In this document: one piece after another, positions 46,403 to 54,848 of the stretch
Position numbering within the stretch: position 1 is the first letter of the stretch
Layout: the number at the start of each line of letters is the position of its first letter
Program-made: the position numbers and the translations under genes
Notes under the pieces: model-generated
What the model saw: only the letters and a program-made list of their open reading frames with translations
What the model was told of the DNA's origin: nothing
Databases searched by the model: none
Assembly: GCF_011044975.1 (NCBI RefSeq)
Contig: NZ_JAAKZV010000001.1
Location: 1 to 64,000, forward strand
Reading direction: 5' to 3'
Source of the DNA: Streptomyces coryli
GTDB taxonomy: Bacteria; Actinomycetota; Actinomycetes; Streptomycetales; Streptomycetaceae
Length of the DNA: 64,000 nt

Positions 46403-47643
46403 GCCTGGGCGTCGACGTGGGCGGCAGCGCGGTGAAGTGGACGCTGCTGGAGGAGAACGGCGAGCGGGCCGCCGAGGGCTCGCTGCCGACGCCGCGCACC
46501 GGTCCTGAGGCGGTGGTCGACGCCATCGGCGGCCTGGTCGTCCCGGAGGTGCAGCGGATCGGCGTGGCGCTGCCCGGGCATGTGGACCGGGCGCGGGGGA
46601 CGGTGCTTTACGTGCCCGCGCTGCACGGCGCCGCGTGGCCGGGCTACGGCCTCGCCGACCGACTCGCGACGCGCACGGGGGTGCCGCGGGTCACGGTCGT
46701 CAACGACGCACTGTCCTTCGGCCTGGCGGAGCTGCGGCTCGGTGCGGCGGCGGGGCGTCAGGAGTGCCTGTTCGTGGTGCTCGGCACGGGTGTGGGCGGC
46801 GCGGTGGCGCTCGGCGGTCGGATGCTGGTGGGCGGGCGCGACAGCCTGGGCCAGATCGGGCATCTGACGGTGGATCCGGAGGGCCCGCGGTGCGTGTGCG
46901 GGAACCTCGGGTGCGTCGAGGCGTACGCGGGGGCGCGGGGGTTGGTGGCGGCGTACCGGAGGGCGAGCGCGCCCGCGCGGGTGGAGGACGGCGCGGACGA
47001 AGCCGCGCGGACCGCAGACGGCGCAGCCGAAACCACGCAGACCGCAGACGGCGCAGCCGAAGTCGCGCAGACCGCGGACGGCCCGGCCGAAGTCGCGCAG
47101 ACCCCAGACGGCCCGGCCGCTCCCGCTGCGGACGCCTCGCGGGCCGCGCCTGATGGCCCCGGGGCGCGCCTGCCCCGCAGCGATCCATCTCGGGCCGACG
47201 CCCATCGCCCTCAAACCCCCGCCCCCCGCGACCTCACGGCCCGTGACGTCGCCGCCGCGGCCCGGGCCGGCGATCCCGCCGCGCTCGCGGCGTTCGGCAG
47301 TGCGGGCCGGGCGCTCGGCCGCGGGCTCGGCGACGGGCTCGCCGTCTTCGGCCAGCAGCGCGTCGTGGTGGGCGGCGGCCTGGCCGGCGCATTGCCGCTG
47401 CTGCGGCCCTGGGTCGAGCGCGAACTCGCGCGCCGGCACGAGCTCCTGGGCCCGTGCACCGTCGAACCCGCGGCCCTCGGCCCGATCGCCGGGGCCGTCG
47501 GCGCGGCCCTGTGGGCACGGGAGGCCGAATCGCGGGCGGCCGCGCCGTGGGCACCAGACCCGCGCGCACCCGCGCGCTCCCCCGCCACACCGCCCCGGCA
47601 ACCGACCCCCGACCCGTCCGACTCGTACGAGGGAGCCCGATGA
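46393..47643 (+). CDS. ROK family sugar kinase with repeat-containing insertion
   Basis: A kinase phosphorylating a free sugar. N-terminal ATP motif LGVDVGGSAVKW, catalytic Asp in TVVNDALSFG, GTGVGGAVALGG, and zinc motif CVCGNLGCVEAY are intact. At 416 residues it is about 100 longer than usual: residues ~196-275 are an Ala/Asp/Gln-rich insertion with 10-residue repeats, and the C-terminus has a 35-residue Pro/Ala tail. GTG 46393 lies inside the GH94-like gene after GGGGAGG. Confidence 0.85.
   Translation: MGLSLGVDVGGSAVKWTLLEENGERAAEGSLPTPRTGPEAVVDAIGGLVVPEVQRIGVALPGHVDRARGTVLYVPALHGAAWPGYGLADRLATRTGVPRVTVVNDALSFGLAELRLGAAAGRQECLFVVLGTGVGGAVALGGRMLVGGRDSLGQIGHLTVDPEGPRCVCGNLGCVEAYAGARGLVAAYRRASAPARVEDGADEAARTADGAAETTQTADGAAEVAQTADGPAEVAQTPDGPAAPAADASRAAPDGPGARLPRSDPSRADAHRPQTPAPRDLTARDVAAAARAGDPAALAAFGSAGRALGRGLGDGLAVFGQQRVVVGGGLAGALPLLRPWVERELARRHELLGPCTVEPAALGPIAGAVGAALWAREAESRAAAPWAPDPRAPARSPATPPRQPTPDPSDSYEGAR
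46981..47120 (+). repeat. 30-bp in-frame tandem repeat within the ROK kinase gene
   Basis: Units at 47011-47040, 47041-47070, 47071-47100 and a partial unit to 47120 encode TADGAAETTQ, TADGAAEVAQ, TADGPAEVAQ, TPDGPA. A more diverged unit precedes them at 46981-47010. The period is exactly ten codons, so copy changes keep the frame. Confidence 0.9.
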
Positions 47644-48413
47644 GCAGCAGCTGGATACGGCAGGCGATGGGCGTCCTCGCCGCCATCGAGGACACGCAGC
47701 AGGAGGCCATCGACGAGGCGAGCCGGCGCGCCGCCGCGGCGATCGGCGGGGGCGGGGTGGTCTTCACCTTCGGGACCGGGCACTCGCGGATCCCGGTGGA
47801 GGAGATGTTCCCGCGCTACGGCTCCTACCCCGGCTTCCTGCCGCTGGTCGAGCTGTCCACCACCTTCTACACGCAGGTGGCGGGGGCGAACGGCATGCGG
47901 CAGGCGATGTTCATCGAGAACGTCGAGGGCCTGGCGGAGAAGATCCTCGCCAATTACGCGCCACGCCCCACCGACGCGGCGATCGTGTTCAGCGCGGGCG
48001 GCCTCAACGCCGTACCGGTGGAGCTGGCGACCGGACTCCGCAAGGCGGGCGTCTTCGTCGTCGCCGTCACGTCCATGGCGGAGACCAGCGCCGGCGAGCC
48101 GCGGCACTCGGGCGGCACCCGGCTGTGCGAGGCGGCGGACCTCACCATCGACCTCTGCACGCCGCTCGGCGACGCACTCTGCGAAGTCGACGGGCTCGGC
48201 GGCCCGGTGGGTCCTTCGACCACGGTCGCCGCGGTCGCGGTGGTCAACGAGATCAAGGTGCGCACCGCCCGCCTGCTCACCGAGGCCGGCCACCGGCCGC
48301 CGGTCATCACCAGCACCCGCCTGGTGGGGTCGCGGCAATCCGAGGAGCTCTTCGAGTCCGCCTACCTCGAACACGCCCGCCGCGCGGCACAGGTGCTCCG
48401 GGGCGCCCAGTGA
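47640..48413 (+). CDS. SIS domain sugar-phosphate isomerase/binding protein
   Basis: A 257-residue protein with a single SIS fold: FTFGTGHSRIPVEEM is the phosphosugar loop and VFSAGGLNAVPVELA follows. It is like the UPF0309 group, thought to act on sugar phosphates. ATG 47640 overlaps the kinase stop, tying its substrate to the kinase product. Isomerase, deaminase or etherase activity are all possible. Confidence 0.82.
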   Translation: MSSSWIRQAMGVLAAIEDTQQEAIDEASRRAAAAIGGGGVVFTFGTGHSRIPVEEMFPRYGSYPGFLPLVELSTTFYTQVAGANGMRQAMFIENVEGLAEKILANYAPRPTDAAIVFSAGGLNAVPVELATGLRKAGVFVVAVTSMAETSAGEPRHSGGTRLCEAADLTIDLCTPLGDALCEVDGLGGPVGPSTTVAAVAVVNEIKVRTARLLTEAGHRPPVITSTRLVGSRQSEELFESAYLEHARRAAQVLRGAQ

Positions 48414-49096
48414 ACGTGCTGGTCGTAGGCGCCCGCGGCGGCATCGGGTCGGCCTGCGTGAAGCTGCTCCGCGACCGCGGCGACGCGGTCTTCGACATCG
48501 ATACGGACACCGCCGACGTCACCCGCCCCGGCGGCGCCGAACAGGCCGTCACCGAAGCCCAGCTGACCCTCGGCGGCCTCGACGGCGTCGTGCACGCGGT
48601 CGGGATGTCCGGGCGCCGCCTCGGCGACGGGAAGGTCACCGAGGTCACCGACGAGGCGTGGGCGGAGGTGCACCGGGTCAACCACGAGTCGGTGTTCCGG
48701 CTGCTGCGGGCCGCCATCCCGGCCATGGGGCAGGGCGGTTCGGTGGTCGTCATCGGCTCGGCGCTGGCCACCACCCTCGACCGGGACTTCCTCACCGCCG
48801 CGTACATCAGCGCCAAGGCCGCCCTCGTCCCGCTCGTCCGCACCGCCGCCCTGGAGGCGGCACCGCGCGGCACCCGTATCAACCTGGTGGCGGCCGGGCT
48901 CGTCGACACGCCCATGGCGGTACGGGCCCTCGGCGACCCCGCGATCCGGTCCCGGATGGGCGAGTTGATGCCGCTGGGCGGCCGCGCCTGCCTGCCGGAG
49001 GAGATCGCCGACGCGGTCTGCTGGCTCCTCTCCCCCGCCTCGGGACGCACCACCGGGGCCGTGCTTCCGGTGGACGGCGGGTGGCATCTGCGATGA
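48410..49096 (+). CDS. SDR family oxidoreductase
   Basis: A 228-residue short-chain dehydrogenase with GARGGIGSA as cofactor loop, Ser in VIGSALA and YISAK as the catalytic Tyr/Lys. The C-terminal VDGGWHLR is typical. GTG 48410 overlaps the SIS stop. Probably oxidises or reduces a sugar intermediate. Confidence 0.88.
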   Translation: MNVLVVGARGGIGSACVKLLRDRGDAVFDIDTDTADVTRPGGAEQAVTEAQLTLGGLDGVVHAVGMSGRRLGDGKVTEVTDEAWAEVHRVNHESVFRLLRAAIPAMGQGGSVVVIGSALATTLDRDFLTAAYISAKAALVPLVRTAALEAAPRGTRINLVAAGLVDTPMAVRALGDPAIRSRMGELMPLGGRACLPEEIADAVCWLLSPASGRTTGAVLPVDGGWHLR

Positions 49097-50406
49097 CTGC
49101 GGCGAGACTCACCGAAGCCGAGGCGGCCGCGCTGCCGCTGCTCTGGGAGGGCGACGTCGCGGTGGCGGGCGGCGGCAGCGCCGGCTGTGCGGCGGCCGTG
49201 GCCGCGGCGCGGCTCGGCGCCCGTACGCTGCTGATCGAGGGCTACGGCTTCCTCGGCGGCACCGGCACCGCCGTCCTCGACACCTTCTACGGCTTCTACG
49301 CGCCAGGGCCCGACGCCCCACGGGTCGTCGGCGGCATCGGCTGGGAGGTGTGCGAGGCGCTCACCGCCCGCGGCGAGGCCTTCGAGCGGCCGAACACATA
49401 CGGCGCGGGGACCGGCGTCACGTACGAGCCGGAAGCGCTCAAGGCGGTCTGGGACGAGCTGACTTCGGCCGCGGGCGCGGACGTGCTGCTGCACGCCAGG
49501 GTCACCGGCGTCGTCCTCGACGGCGACCGGGTGACCGGCCTCGCGGTGGACTGCGCCGGCGGGCCGCGGCTGGTCCGCGCCGCCGCGGTCATCGACGCGA
49601 CCGGGGACGCCGAGGTGGCCTGGCGGGCGGGCTGCGCGCTGGAACGGCCGCGCCGGGAGCGCCCTTTGCAGCCGATGACCACGACCTTCCGCATCGCCGG
49701 CGTGGACCTGACGGCCACGCCGTCGCGGAAGCTGCACGCCCTGATGGCCGAGGCGGCGGCCTCGGGCGCCTACGACCTCCCGCGCCGCGAGGGCTCGGTG
49801 CACCGCACCGTCCACCCCGGCACCGGCCACACCAATCTCACCCGGGTCACCGGGCTCGACCCCACCGACCCCTGGGACCTCTCCCGGGCCGAAAGCGAGG
49901 GCCGCCGGCAGGCGGCGGAGTACCTCCGCTTCCTGCGCGAGCGGGTGCCGGGTTACGAGGACGCCGTCCTCACCGGCACCTCCGTACGCATCGGGGTCCG
50001 CGAATCCCGGCGGCTGGCGGGCCGGACGGTGCTGCGCCGCGAAGACGTGCTCGCCGCCCGCGACTTCCCCGACGCCATCGCCCGCTGCGGCGCCCCGGTG
50101 GAGGACCACGACGGCGGCACCGGCACCGTGTGGGCGTATGTGGGCGGCGCGCGCACCGGCCTGACCTACGGCGTCCCGTACGGCTGCCTGGTGCCGCGGA
50201 CGCTGCGCGGGCTGCTGGTCGCGGGCCGCTGTCTGTCCGCCACCCACGACGCGCACGCCTCCGTGCGCTCGATGGCGCAGTGCATGGCCACGGGCCAGGC
50301 GGCGGGTGCGGCCTGCGCGCTGTCCGTACGCCGCGGCGCGGACCCGGGCGGGGTGGATGTGGCCGAGCTGCGCGGGCAGTTGCTGGCGGACGGAGTGATC
50401 CTGTGA
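49093..50406 (+). CDS. FAD-dependent oxidoreductase (PF12831-like)
   Basis: A 437-residue flavoprotein. The dinucleotide motif AVAGGGSAGCAAAVAA is at residues 23-38, GFLGGTGTA follows, and the C-terminal VAGRCLSATHDAHASVR block is characteristic of this family. Substrates are unknown for most members. ATG 49093 overlaps the SDR stop. It may oxidise a hydroxyl of the sugar, using an acceptor not seen here. Confidence 0.85.
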   Translation: MTAARLTEAEAAALPLLWEGDVAVAGGGSAGCAAAVAAARLGARTLLIEGYGFLGGTGTAVLDTFYGFYAPGPDAPRVVGGIGWEVCEALTARGEAFERPNTYGAGTGVTYEPEALKAVWDELTSAAGADVLLHARVTGVVLDGDRVTGLAVDCAGGPRLVRAAAVIDATGDAEVAWRAGCALERPRRERPLQPMTTTFRIAGVDLTATPSRKLHALMAEAAASGAYDLPRREGSVHRTVHPGTGHTNLTRVTGLDPTDPWDLSRAESEGRRQAAEYLRFLRERVPGYEDAVLTGTSVRIGVRESRRLAGRTVLRREDVLAARDFPDAIARCGAPVEDHDGGTGTVWAYVGGARTGLTYGVPYGCLVPRTLRGLLVAGRCLSATHDAHASVRSMAQCMATGQAAGAACALSVRRGADPGGVDVAELRGQLLADGVIL

Positions 50407-51365
50407 CCGTACAGGCCGTACGGACCGTGCTCGGCGACATCGACGGGGCCGACCTCGGCGTCGTGTTCGCGCACGAGCACCTGCTGATGACCGGCGGCTG
50501 GCCGGTGCGGCAGGAGCCCGACTTCCGGCTGGACAGCGTGGATTCGGCGGTGGCGGAGGTCGGACCCGCGCGGGAACTGGGCCTCGGCACCGTCGTGGAG
50601 ATGACCCCACTCGGCTTCGGCCGCAGCCCGGACGGCCTGCGCGCGATCGCCGAGCGCACCGGCGTGCACATCGTGGCGACCACCGGCTTCCACAAGTCCG
50701 GCTACTACGACGACCTGCACTGGCTGCACCACTACCCGGTGGACACCGTCGCCGATCTGCTCACCGCGGAGATCGAGGCGGGCATGGACGTGCACGGCCT
50801 GGCGGGCCCGGTGATCCACCGCTCCCCCGCCCGCGCCGGCATCATCAAGATCGCCGCGGAGTACCACCGCTTCGGCCCCGGCATCCGCCGCCTCGTTCCC
50901 GCGATCGCCCAGGCTCACCGCCGCACCGGCGCGCCGGTCGCCACCCACTGCGACAAGGGCACGATGGCGTACGAGCTGCTCGACGCGCTCGCCGCCGAGG
51001 GCGTCCCGGAGGACGCGGTGATCCTCGGGCACATCGACCACGACCCGGACCCCGACAAGCTGGCCGCGCTGGCCGAGCGCGGCGCGTATCTGGCCTTCGA
51101 CATGCCGGGACGGGCGAAGTACGGCCCGGACTCGGAAATCGTCGACCTGATCGCCCACCTGACGGACCGCGGCCTGGCCGACCGCCTGCTCCTCGGCAGC
51201 GACCTCGCCCGCCGCTCGTACTGGACCACGCTCGGCGGCGGCCCCGGCCTGCCGTACCTGCTGCGGACCTTCGTGCCCAGGCTGCGCGCCGCCGGCCTCG
51301 GCAGCACGGCGGACGCCGCCCTCACGGGCAATCCGCGGCGCGCACTCGCGCTGCGCCGCGGGTGA
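50403..51365 (+). CDS. Phosphotriesterase-family metal hydrolase, probable lactonase
   Basis: A 320-residue TIM-barrel binuclear-metal enzyme: H24 and H26 (AHEH), carboxylated K149 (IIKIA), H182 (THCD), H210 (GHID) and D267 (LGSD) are all present. Family members next to sugar genes hydrolyse phosphorylated sugar lactones rather than organophosphates. GTG 50403 overlaps the FAD gene stop. It ends the long operon. Confidence 0.87.
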   Translation: MTVQAVRTVLGDIDGADLGVVFAHEHLLMTGGWPVRQEPDFRLDSVDSAVAEVGPARELGLGTVVEMTPLGFGRSPDGLRAIAERTGVHIVATTGFHKSGYYDDLHWLHHYPVDTVADLLTAEIEAGMDVHGLAGPVIHRSPARAGIIKIAAEYHRFGPGIRRLVPAIAQAHRRTGAPVATHCDKGTMAYELLDALAAEGVPEDAVILGHIDHDPDPDKLAALAERGAYLAFDMPGRAKYGPDSEIVDLIAHLTDRGLADRLLLGSDLARRSYWTTLGGGPGLPYLLRTFVPRLRAAGLGSTADAALTGNPRRALALRRG

Positions 51366-51451
51366 CGGGCGCCGCGTGGCGTGCCGGGACCCGCGGTTAC
51401 GGTGGCCGAAGATATTGCTGCCAGCCGCTGTCCCCCCTCAGAGGTGCCCTC

Positions 51452-52087
51452 ATGACCCCCGACGAGCTGCTCACGACGACCCGCAGCGTACGCCGCCGGC
51501 TCGACCTGGACCGTCCCGTGCCGCGGGAGCTGATCGAGGAGTGCCTGACGATCGCGCTGCAGGCGCCGAGCGGCTCGAACCGGCAGTCCTGGCAGTGGCT
51601 GGTGATCACCGACCCCGAGCAGCGCGCGGCCGTGGGCGCCGTCTACAAGCGGGCCTGCGACGCCTATCTGGAGTCCGAGGGCGCGGCCGGGAAGCTGTTC
51701 GCGGAGGACCCGGAGCGCAGCGCCGTGCAGCAGCGCGTGCACCGGAGCGTGGCCTATCTGGGCGACCGGATGGGGCAGGTCCCGGCGCTGCTGATCCCGT
51801 GTCTGCAGGTGACGTCGGGGAAGCTCTCCGACGGAAATCAGGCCGGGCTGTGGGGCTCGCTGCTGCCGGCCGCCTGGAGCTACATGCTCGCGGCCCGCTC
51901 CCGCGGCCTGGGCACCGCCTGGACGACGCTGCACCTGACGTACGAGAGCGAGGTCGCGGAGATCCTCGGCCTGCCGGCGAACGTCTTCCAGGCGGCCCTG
52001 ATCCCCACCGCCTACTACACCGGCGACAGCTTCAAGCCGGCACCGCGGGAGCCGCTGAGCAGCGTGCTGCACTACGACCGGTGGTGA
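51452..52087 (+). CDS. Nitroreductase family protein
   Basis: A 211-residue FMN-dependent enzyme: RSVRRRLDLDRPVP at the start, QAPSGSNRQSWQW as the FMN loop, and the later GLGTAWTTLHL segment. Such enzymes reduce nitro groups, quinones or enones with NAD(P)H. It has its own gap of 86 bases after the lactonase and converges with the exported amidohydrolase gene. Confidence 0.87.
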   Translation: MTPDELLTTTRSVRRRLDLDRPVPRELIEECLTIALQAPSGSNRQSWQWLVITDPEQRAAVGAVYKRACDAYLESEGAAGKLFAEDPERSAVQQRVHRSVAYLGDRMGQVPALLIPCLQVTSGKLSDGNQAGLWGSLLPAAWSYMLAARSRGLGTAWTTLHLTYESEVAEILGLPANVFQAALIPTAYYTGDSFKPAPREPLSSVLHYDRW

Positions 52088-52088
52088 C

Positions 52089-53612
52089 TCAGCAGCAACG
52101 GGACGGCCGCGCTGCCGCCGCCGTCGCCGCGGGGGCGGGCGGCTCGCTCGCTGCCGCGGCCCGGGCGAGCTCTGCGAGGGCGCGCTCCCGTTCGCCGCGG
52201 TCGAGGTAGCGTCCCGCGGCCACCACCCCGGCGATACGGCGGGTGTGCCGGATGTCGGCGAGCGGGTCGGCGTCCAGCACCACGAAGTCGGCGCGCTGCT
52301 CCGGCAGCCGCAGCATGCGGGCCGGGGCGGTGGTCGCGGACGCGAGCACCCGGTGCGCGGGCAGCCCGGCCTCGGCCAGCAGGGCCAGCTCGCCGTGGAG
52401 CGAGAAGCCGGGCACCAGATAGCCGGTGCCGGTGTCGGTACCCGCCAGCAGCTCGACGCCGCTGCGGTGCAACTCGGCGACGAGCCGCAGCCGGTGGACG
52501 TAGATCCGGCGGATCATGGCCGCTTCCCGCGGCGTGCGGTTGCCGGTCAGCGTCTCCCAGGTGGCCGGCCACTCGGCGACCATCCATGGCGGCACGTACT
52601 TGGACTCCTCCTGGTGGGTGGGGAGTTCGTCGGGGCACTCCAGGGAGTGGTGGACGGAGAGGGTCGGCACGACGCGGGTGCCGTGCGCGGCGAGCCGGTC
52701 GAAGAGGGCGCGGGTCCGCTCCGGGTCGTAATGCCGGACGGCCTCGTGCTCGATCGCGTGCACCTGGCGGAACCAGGTGTTGTAGCGCTTGAGGCTGGAC
52801 GGCTCGCGCGGATCGAGGCGCACCTCGGCCAGCCGGCGCCGGATCTCCCGCTCGGCTGCTGGGGTCGCGGTGGCGAGCAGCAGCGCGTGCAGGTGCTCGA
52901 TGGTCTGCTGCCCCGCGGCGGCGCACTCGGCGATGGTCACGGCGTCCGGGCAGTGCCCGGCGACGCGGATGCCGAGCCTGCGGGCCTCGTGCACGATGGC
53001 GCGGTAGGCGGGCGGGCTCAGCCGCGAGTAGACCTTGACGAAGTCCGCCCCCTCCTGCCGCACCCGCCGCACGGCCCGGCGCGCCTGCGCCTCGTCGCGC
53101 ACCTCGATGACCTCGCTGCCGGTGTCGTTGGTGAAGAGGGTCGGCGGCCCGTCGAGGATCTGGCTGGCGATCACCCAGCGGGGTCCGAGGAGCTTCCCGG
53201 CGGCGACTTCCCGGCGCCAGTCGTGGTGGACGGGCTGCCCCCACATCTCGCGTACGGCGGTGACTCCGGCGAGCGGGAAGACCGGCGCCGCGACTTCCTT
53301 GGGGCCCGAGGTGTGGGCGTGCGATTCGACGAGGCCGGGGATGACGTACTTGCCGCGCAGGTCGACCACGGTCGCTCGGGGCGGGATCGCGATCTGCGCC
53401 GTCCGGTCGACGGCGACGACGCGGTCGCCGCGGATGAGGATGGCGCGGTCCGGCAGGGTGCGGTGGCCGTCGATGAGGGTGGCGTGGGTCAGCAGGAGCG
53501 GGCGGGTGCCGGCCCGTGGTGATGCCGCGGCGCGGGCGGGGCCGGTCGAGCCGAGAAGCGCGGCGCCGGTGATGGCGGCTGTTGTTCCGAGGAGTTGGCG
53601 GCGGTCGAGCAT
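52089..53612 (-). CDS. Exported amidohydrolase (imidazolonepropionase-like)
   Basis: A 507-residue metal hydrolase with a twin-arginine-like signal (DRRQLLGTTAA, cleavage near ARA-AA). HxH is ESHAHTSG, then Lys in VKVYSRL, GHCPD, EHLHAL and the metal Asp in AGTDTGTGY. The family includes prolidases and other dipeptide or lactam hydrolases. ATG 53612 has GGGAGG upstream. The C-terminus is a long Ala/Pro-rich tail of unclear role. Confidence 0.85.
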   Translation of the reverse strand: MLDRRQLLGTTAAITGAALLGSTGPARAAASPRAGTRPLLLTHATLIDGHRTLPDRAILIRGDRVVAVDRTAQIAIPPRATVVDLRGKYVIPGLVESHAHTSGPKEVAAPVFPLAGVTAVREMWGQPVHHDWRREVAAGKLLGPRWVIASQILDGPPTLFTNDTGSEVIEVRDEAQARRAVRRVRQEGADFVKVYSRLSPPAYRAIVHEARRLGIRVAGHCPDAVTIAECAAAGQQTIEHLHALLLATATPAAEREIRRRLAEVRLDPREPSSLKRYNTWFRQVHAIEHEAVRHYDPERTRALFDRLAAHGTRVVPTLSVHHSLECPDELPTHQEESKYVPPWMVAEWPATWETLTGNRTPREAAMIRRIYVHRLRLVAELHRSGVELLAGTDTGTGYLVPGFSLHGELALLAEAGLPAHRVLASATTAPARMLRLPEQRADFVVLDADPLADIRHTRRIAGVVAAGRYLDRGERERALAELARAAAASEPPAPAATAAAARPSRCC

Positions 53613-53743
53613 GTCGGGCCTCCCGAGTCGTTGGACACCATCCGGTGGCCTCCGACTCTTCCGCAGGGGAATGCGCCGAACACGGGGCGTAGCAGGCATG
53701 TTGGGGGTGTCGTTGACATCACCCCGGCACGGCCCGGACGGCG

Positions 53744-54313
53744 TCACCCCGCCCGCAGCACCCGCTCCAGCGCCTCCCGGACCGTGGCCCGCAGCCGGGT
53801 CTTGTCGTCCAGGTCGAATCCCGTGGCCAGGCCGTCGCGCAGCACCAGCAGGATGTCCGCCGTGCGCTCCGGGTCCGGGTGGCCGTCGGCCGTCAGCAGG
53901 TCGCGCATCTCGTCGCGGAACCAGAGCCGGTGCGCGGCCACGGCGCGGCGTACCGGGTGCTCGGGGTCGGGGTATTCGGCGGCGGTGTTGAGGAACGGGC
54001 AGCCGCGATAGTCGGCGCCCGTGCCGAACTCGCCCATGAAGTCGTACACCGCGAGCAGCCGCTCGCGCGGCGGCGCGGCGCCCCGCAGCACGGGGTCGGC
54101 GACCTCGCGCTGCTTGCGGCTCTGCTCCTCGACGTACGCGAGGACGAGGCCGTCCTTGGACTTGAAGTGGTGGTAGAAGGTCGCCTTCGCCACCTCGGCC
54201 TCGGCGATGATCCGGTCCACGCCGACGGTGTGCACGCCCTCGGCGTAGAACAGCCGGCCGGCGGTGTCGAGGATCCGGCTGCGGGCCGGTGCCTTGGGGG
54301 ATTTCACAGCCAT
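53744..54313 (-). CDS. TetR family regulator of the ohr gene
   Basis: A 189-residue repressor: HTH around AEAEVAKATFYHHFKSKDGLV (about residues 35-55), and a ligand domain with a Cys in YRGCPFLNTA that could be redox sensitive. It is divergent from the Ohr-like gene and the gap holds two identical 14-bp dyads. Ohr genes are more often controlled by MarR-type OhrR. Confidence 0.88.
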   Translation of the reverse strand: MAVKSPKAPARSRILDTAGRLFYAEGVHTVGVDRIIAEAEVAKATFYHHFKSKDGLVLAYVEEQSRKQREVADPVLRGAAPPRERLLAVYDFMGEFGTGADYRGCPFLNTAAEYPDPEHPVRRAVAAHRLWFRDEMRDLLTADGHPDPERTADILLVLRDGLATGFDLDDKTRLRATVREALERVLRAG

Positions 54314-54327
54314 GCCTTGACTATAAC

Positions 54328-54378
54328 AGACAGGTCTGTCTAGTATCGCTCCCGTCAGGCAGACAGACAGGTCTGTCT
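54328..54378. promoter_or_regulatory. Duplicate TetR operators
   Basis: AGACAGGTCTGTCT occurs identically at 54328-54341 and 54365-54378, each a dyad of AGACAG and CTGTCT with a 2-bp centre. The copies are 37 bp apart between the divergent starts. Confidence 0.82.
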
Positions 54379-54406
54379 GGTCCGTCATCTTCGAAGGGAC
54401 CCCACC

Positions 54407-54823
54407 ATGAGCGCCCTCTACACCGCAGTAGGCACCGCCACCGGCCGCGACGGCCGGGGCTACTCCTCCGACGGCCGCCTGGACATCCAGCTGGCAGCCC
54501 CCGGCGAGCTCGGCGGCACCGGCAGCACCGGCACGAACCCCGAGCAGCTCTTCGCCGTCGGCTACGCCGCCTGTTTCACCAGCGCGATGGGCCTGGTCGC
54601 CAAGAAGATGGGCCTGGACGTCTCCGACGTCTCGACCACCGCCGAGGTGGGCCTGCACCCCAACGGAGCCGGCGGCTTCTCGCTGTCCGTAACCCTCCGC
54701 GTGGAATTCCCGGACGACATCGGCCCGGAGAAGGGCCACGAACTCCTGGAGGCCACCCACCAGGTGTGCCCCTACTCCAACGCCACCCGCGGGAACATCC
54801 CGGTGGAGATCATCGCCGAGTGA
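54407..54823 (+). CDS. ohr: OsmC/Ohr family organic hydroperoxide resistance protein
   Basis: A 138-residue thiol peroxidase detoxifying organic and fatty-acid hydroperoxides. The two catalytic Cys are C56 (AACFTSAM) and C121 (VCPYSNAT), with the Ohr spacing. ATG 54407 follows GAAGGG. Expression is likely relieved when the adjacent TetR protein leaves its two operators. Confidence 0.92.
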   Translation: MSALYTAVGTATGRDGRGYSSDGRLDIQLAAPGELGGTGSTGTNPEQLFAVGYAACFTSAMGLVAKKMGLDVSDVSTTAEVGLHPNGAGGFSLSVTLRVEFPDDIGPEKGHELLEATHQVCPYSNATRGNIPVEIIAE

Positions 54824-54848
54824 CGCGACGGCGTGCGGGCGCTATCCG

